A DNA stretch of 52,448 nt. It comes from Rhodobacterales bacterium RIFCSPHIGHO2_02_FULL_62_130. Its GTDB lineage: Bacteria > Pseudomonadota > Alphaproteobacteria > Rhodobacterales > Rhodobacteraceae. Each line of letters opens with the position of its first letter. Within the stretch, counting starts at the first letter, position 1. Under the pieces are notes generated by a model. It saw only the letters and a program-made list of their open reading frames with translations, did not search any database and was not told the DNA's origin. Both the position numbers and the translations under genes were made by a program. Location of the stretch: assembly GCA_001828855.1 (NCBI GenBank), contig MHZT01000028.1:1-52448 (forward strand), read 5' to 3'. This document shows, in pieces, positions 48,939 to 52,448 of this stretch.

Positions 48939-49717
48939 TCTCCCCCCCTTTGGCCACGTTGACGCCCCCCATCCACGACCAGATCGGTTCCGGTCACGAA
49001 CCTTGACGCATCAGAGCACAGATAAAGTGCAGCCTGTGCAATGTCCTCACCGCGACCGAGCCGCCCCAACGGAACGCCAGTCGATTGTCCGGCTTCTTCA
49101 TAAAGCCGCTTGACGCCCTCGGTGCCACCGATTGGCCCCGGAGCGATGGTGTTACACAGGATGCCATCCGGCCCCCATTCGACCGCGAGGCTCCGGATCA
49201 GCGACATGACGCCAGCCTTGGCCGCGGCTGCATGGGCGCAGCCCGGCCACCCTTCAAGTGCGCGCATCGTGGTGATCGCGATGAAGCGCCCACCATAAGA
49301 TGATGCCTTGAGATAGGGGTAAGCGGCCTTGGCGCAATGGAATGTGCCATGCAGGTCGATATCGATCACCGTCCGCCATGCGTTAAAGGACATATCGGCA
49401 AAGGGAACGACAAAGTTGCCCGCCGCATTGGCCACCAAGATGTCAAGCCCCCCGAAGGTGTCTACCGCATTTGCCACCGCCGCCTGAACCGCCTCGGGTT
49501 CCCGAACATCGGCAACAACGCCCATAGCCCGCCCGCCAATAGCGTTGATGACGTTGGCGGCTTCGGCAACACGATCCGCCTTGCGGCTGGCCACCACGAC
49601 CTGCGCCCCGGCCCCGGCCAAAGCCTGTGCAATGGCAAAGCCGATACCGCTTCCGCCGCCGGTGACAAGCGCGGTGCGGCCTTTGAGGCAATCAGGGGCG
49701 AACGGAGAGTTCGTCAT
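48935..49717 (-). CDS. SDR 2, 2,4-dienoyl-CoA reductase-like
   Basis: This 260-residue protein has the cofactor loop TGGGSGIG and VVVASRKADR, where the Arg favours NADPH. ANAAGNFVVPFADMSFNAWRTVIDIDLHGTF and EWGPDGILCNTIAPGPIGGTEGVKRL match peroxisomal and bacterial 2,4-dienoyl-CoA reductases. The usual YxxxK is HAAAAK, so the Tyr is missing as it is in that subfamily. It would reduce a dienoyl-CoA made from an unsaturated substrate. It leads an operon with riboflavin kinase and the transporter. Confidence 0.88.
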   Translation of the reverse strand: MTNSPFAPDCLKGRTALVTGGGSGIGFAIAQALAGAGAQVVVASRKADRVAEAANVINAIGGRAMGVVADVREPEAVQAAVANAVDTFGGLDILVANAAGNFVVPFADMSFNAWRTVIDIDLHGTFHCAKAAYPYLKASSYGGRFIAITTMRALEGWPGCAHAAAAKAGVMSLIRSLAVEWGPDGILCNTIAPGPIGGTEGVKRLYEEAGQSTGVPLGRLGRGEDIAQAALYLCSDASRFVTGTDLVVDGGRQRGQRGGE

Positions 49718-49899
49718 GTCGGGGCATAAACCTTGTGAAGGAATCAGAAAGCCGTTGGGGCAGTGGTATGCATCGTCGGGTAGGAAACGCAGAATGACCT
49801 TGGGCGGCGCAGATCACGGATTTGCCGTGTCAACGATGTCTTTCATGGCAGCTCCTCAATCCCCTGCAGATGCTGCCGATAGCCACTTCGCGCCGCAAC

Positions 49900-49915
49900 T
49901 GTCCATTTTGCGACA
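49900..49915. promoter_or_regulatory. TGTC-N8-GACA dyad upstream of the SDR 2/riboflavin kinase operon (site 4)
   Basis: TGTCCATTTTGCGACA is an exact TGTC-N8-GACA dyad, 183 bases before the SDR 2 start. The distance suits an enhancer-like activator site. It shares TG at positions 10-11 with sites 1, 3 and 5. Confidence 0.6.
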
Positions 49916-50134
49916 CGCTACCATGCTCAAACTGGCGCGATTGAAGCATGCCTTACAGGGAACAATGCCTCTGAAGCGACGACGCAACCGAAGGTCGCAA
50001 AAGGTCTTGCCCTTCATCCTGCGGCAACACTTGACCAACGGCCATCGACATCAGGGCGGCAAATTACACCCGATCTCTGGCGGCAAAGCGTGAGATGCCC
50101 TGCCTTTTCGCTTGGATGAGGCAAGTGGCTTTAA

Positions 50135-50156
50135 GCCCGAGGGTCGCGCTTCGGGC
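50135..50156 (-). terminator. Weak terminator after the regulator gene
   Basis: GCCCGA and TCGGGC form a 6-bp stem with a 10-base loop, 8 bases after the regulator stop on the minus strand. Only CTTAAAG follows, so termination may be weak and read-through into SDR 2 is possible. Confidence 0.45.
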
Positions 50157-50163
50157 CTGCCAA

Positions 50164-52023
50164 TCAGGCGTCGCCGCGCGCCTTCTGGATGTGGATCTTG
50201 CGATACAAGGTCGCCCGAGACACGCCAAGATAGCGCGCGGTGAGCGACACGTTCCCGCCGTTGTAACGCAACGCCGCCTCGATTTTCGACGCCTCTGACT
50301 GAGAGCGGGCGGTCAGGTCCTTGCGGGCGATCTTGGCCACAATATGTTCTGGCAAATGTTCCAGACCGATCACCCTGCCATCGGCAAGTGCTACAGCATG
50401 GCGCAAGGTATTACGCAGTTCCCGCACGTTTCCGGGCCAGTGGTAATGGGTCAGCAAAAGCCGCGCATCATCGTCCATCTCGACATGCTGTTTGCCAAGG
50501 CCGTCCCGCTCGATCCTGAACAGGTCTTTCACGGTAGACTCAAGGTCGGGCACTGCTCTAAGTGGACCAAGTGCCACCTGCCCGCCATTCAGGCGGTGCA
50601 TAAGGTCAAGTCGCATCCGGTTGTCAGCCACCAGTTGGTCAAGTTCCGGCCGCGAAATCACGATGACGCCAAGGCCGTTCACACCAAACTGCCTCTCACG
50701 TTCGAGGACGGCCAAAAGGGTGGTCTGGCCGAGTTCATCCATTTCGTCGATGCGGTCGATCAGCAGGCATGACCTGCGCACCCCGTGCTGGCGCTGCAGC
50801 AAGGCCCCCAAGTTGGCGGAGCTTTCCGGTGCGGCACAATCGATAAAGATGATATCGCCATCCGCGCCATAGAAGCTGCGAGCAACCGTCTTTGCAAAGG
50901 CAGTCTTGCCCGCGCCCGTTTCCCCTGTGATCACCAGAGGCAAGCCAACCGACAATAACCGCCGCGCCCGATCAAGCCCTTGCGACAAGATAGGGTTAAT
51001 GCGCATCTCTTCTTCTGCAAGATCAATAGGGCGCGGAACGGCTACCGCAGTTCGCGTCAAGACCGAATTGGTCGACGTTCGGCGCGGTGCGTCCGGCACA
51101 CTCAACACCGCCTGCAACGTGCGTCCTTGATACGTCAGGCTTACAGGCGCATCGGGGCGGATATCGCACAAAGCACGGTCCATCTCGAACAGATCCTCGG
51201 CAGACTGACCGACCAGATCGCCGACCGATTTGCCGAGCAGTCGTGTCGCGAAAGACGAGCCATCCATGATGCGGCCATTGTCATCGAGTGCAAGCCGCCC
51301 CTCTTCGGCAATGTCGGCAACCTGGCCATTTTCGAGAAACCGCAGCATCATGTTGCGACGGTTCAGACGTCCAAAATAGCCGTTCTCGATCCTTCGGGCC
51401 GAGCGTTCGACGATTTTCTGCACCATAAGGTTTACGCGGGTATCTCCATGGCGTGCCGTCGTGACGTTGATTACGCTTTCAATCGCGCCGTCGCGACCGA
51501 GCACTGGAGCCGTCAGGCAGGTCAGGCGCATGATGGCAGCGCCGTAGTGCTGTGTGCCCGCGATAATCACAGGCTTTCCCACGCGCAGACAGGTGCCGAC
51601 CCCGTTGGTACCCTGCTGGTCCTCAGACCAAACCGACCCCGGAATCACCCCTGATCCAGCCAATTCATCAAGATACTGATAGTCGCAGCGGAACAGCACC
51701 ATCGCCCCTTCGGTCGTGGCCAATGACACCAAGTATTCACTGTCAACCAACTGCCGGAACAGGCGCTCAACTTCGGGTTCGGCGATCCGCATGAACTCTT
51801 CGCGCTCTTCCATCCGGGTGCGGATTTCCGAATGGCTCAAGACAGATGCGCGCGGCACGGCGTCGGGCAAAAGATTGTAATCCGTCAGGCAACGCTTCCA
51901 GGATTGCTCGACCATGTCGGGCAAACGAGCCTCATCAGAGCCGCGCGACCGTAGTATGCTTTGGATCTCATTCGTGACCGTGTCGTTGTATCCGCGCGGT
52001 CCCAGTGTTTCCGTCTCCCACAT
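50164..52023 (-). CDS. AcoR-type transcriptional regulator without GAFTGA
   Basis: This 619-residue protein has a GAF sensor part (about 60-200, with SEDQQGTNGVGTCLRVGKPVIIAGTQHY), a PAS-like part (240-310), an AAA+ domain (340-550) and a Fis-type HTH at the end (SLTARYLGVSRATLYRKI). Walker A is GETGAGKT (367-374) and Walker B CLLIDRID (419-426). The stretch between them is short and carries no GAFTGA, the loop that contacts sigma-54. It may thus act with sigma-70, as Rhodobacter NtrC does. The ATG at 52023 is 7 bases after GGAGG. The sensed ligand is unknown. Confidence 0.88.
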   Translation of the reverse strand: MWETETLGPRGYNDTVTNEIQSILRSRGSDEARLPDMVEQSWKRCLTDYNLLPDAVPRASVLSHSEIRTRMEEREEFMRIAEPEVERLFRQLVDSEYLVSLATTEGAMVLFRCDYQYLDELAGSGVIPGSVWSEDQQGTNGVGTCLRVGKPVIIAGTQHYGAAIMRLTCLTAPVLGRDGAIESVINVTTARHGDTRVNLMVQKIVERSARRIENGYFGRLNRRNMMLRFLENGQVADIAEEGRLALDDNGRIMDGSSFATRLLGKSVGDLVGQSAEDLFEMDRALCDIRPDAPVSLTYQGRTLQAVLSVPDAPRRTSTNSVLTRTAVAVPRPIDLAEEEMRINPILSQGLDRARRLLSVGLPLVITGETGAGKTAFAKTVARSFYGADGDIIFIDCAAPESSANLGALLQRQHGVRRSCLLIDRIDEMDELGQTTLLAVLERERQFGVNGLGVIVISRPELDQLVADNRMRLDLMHRLNGGQVALGPLRAVPDLESTVKDLFRIERDGLGKQHVEMDDDARLLLTHYHWPGNVRELRNTLRHAVALADGRVIGLEHLPEHIVAKIARKDLTARSQSEASKIEAALRYNGGNVSLTARYLGVSRATLYRKIHIQKARGDA

Positions 52024-52448
52024 CATGCCCCTCCCAAGACAGTTTGTGTGCAAGCCTTACCTGCGGCAAAACTTACAGATGCTCCCTTCCCGCAGGCCTT
52101 CTGGCCCGTCTGATTTTCCGGACCGGTTGTTCTTGTTTTGCCTTGCTGAACGCAGTTGAGCCCAAGAATGAGACTGCCGCAACTTGACAAGTTTGCATGA
52201 AAAGCCGGTCACCACGCACTTTTCTCTCTATGCCTTTCCGGATCAACTCCCCGATCCAGCATGCAGAGTAATGGTGATTGCTAAATGCAGCTATGTTTAA
52301 GCTGCGACTGCCAACTGTCTCACCTTGTCTCAGATGTGACAGTGCTTTGGCGGCAGATACAAACCCCGATTGGGGCGTTGGATTTTCTGGCTCCGGAGTT
52401 TTCCGGCGTCAGGGTTTTGGCTATTGAGCGACGGATGAGCGTTTTCCG
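52024..52448. other. Upstream region of the regulator, to the window edge
   Basis: No complete gene is seen in these 425 bases. The region holds the exact dyad site 5 (52326-52341), a further half site CTGTCTCA at 52317-52324, and TTTAAGCTGCG-rich DNA. A gene that starts just beyond the right edge could be controlled from here too. Confidence 0.45.
52326..52341. promoter_or_regulatory. TGTC-N8-GACA dyad upstream of the regulator (site 5)
   Basis: TGTCTCAGATGTGACA is an exact TGTC-N8-GACA dyad with extended symmetry (TGTCnCAnnTGnGACA). It lies 303 bases before the regulator start. CTGTCTCA stands a few bases before it as an extra half site. It may serve autoregulation or a divergent gene outside the window. 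Confidence 0.6.

Larger units (their letters stand above)
49718..50163. other. Gene-free region upstream of SDR 2 with a dyad
   Basis: The 446 bases between the SDR 2 start and the regulator stop hold no supported gene; a long + strand frame (49545-50093) is a shadow. It contains site 4 (49900-49915), and a hairpin at the right end (50135-50156). It is the only place for the SDR/kinase/transporter promoter. Confidence 0.5.

Noticed and set aside
49545-50093. 183-codon + strand frame upstream of SDR 2
   Set aside because: It overlaps the SDR 2 gene antisense, has a low-complexity Arg/Ala sequence, and covers the dyad region.
1-52448. tRNA genes, CRISPR arrays, integrase or clear att repeats
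   Set aside because: None was found by eye. The prophage borders therefore remain unset; the integrase is probably left of the window, if present.

Overview
The window reads as high-GC alphaproteobacterial DNA, most likely Rhodobacterales (Rhodobacter/Paracoccus/Gemmobacter-like). The grounds are the codon use, the type of prophage, a type II lumazine synthase and the style of the ABC and CoA genes. No tRNA, rRNA, CRISPR array or integrase is visible. All names rest on reading translated sequence and motifs; no database search was possible.

Region 1 (about 0.8-27 kb) is a tailed-phage genome, probably a prophage. It starts with two tandem ParB-methyltransferase fusions and small early genes. 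A lambda-type head module follows: small and large terminase, gpW-like connector, portal, S49 protease with a nested scaffold-like C-terminus, decoration protein, major capsid protein and head-tail joining protein. The siphovirus tail module holds tube, frameshifted assembly chaperone, tape measure, tip proteins, a J-like protein and fibre genes. Lysis genes follow. Three blocks on the opposite strand interrupt the late operon: two toxin-antitoxin pairs, and a membrane protein with a secreted nuclease. A slippery A-AAA-AAC heptamer followed by a 12-bp stem-loop marks a programmed -1 frameshift just before the tape measure gene. A partial WYL-domain gene lies at the left edge.

Region 2 (about 27.5-32.1 kb) is accessory DNA: a DUF3293 protein with an N-formylglutamate amidohydrolase-like protein, a Zn-ribbon protein, a membrane-anchored coiled-coil protein, a GIY-YIG-like protein and a ParDE pair with a clear promoter/operator.

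Region 3 (about 32.2-52.4 kb) is a catabolic island. It contains an auxiliary riboflavin operon (ribH2, ribE, and ribA with a decayed DHBP-synthase domain) split by an IS5-family element with a CTAA target duplication. It also contains an acyl-CoA dehydrogenase, two SDRs, a GST, an RbsABC-type ABC importer, a limonene-monooxygenase-like LLM flavin enzyme, a MaoC-like hydratase, a family III CoA-transferase, a DMT exporter/importer, a stand-alone riboflavin kinase, and an AcoR-type regulator without the GAFTGA motif.

The most interesting signal is a 16-bp dyad, TGTC-N8-GACA or one mismatch from it. It lies upstream of the rib operon, between acyl-CoA dehydrogenase and SDR, between the ABC and LLM operons, upstream of the SDR/riboflavin kinase/transporter operon, and upstream of the regulator. 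I infer one regulon in which flavin synthesis, uptake and phosphorylation are co-induced with a flavin-dependent oxygenase pathway for an unknown imported substrate.
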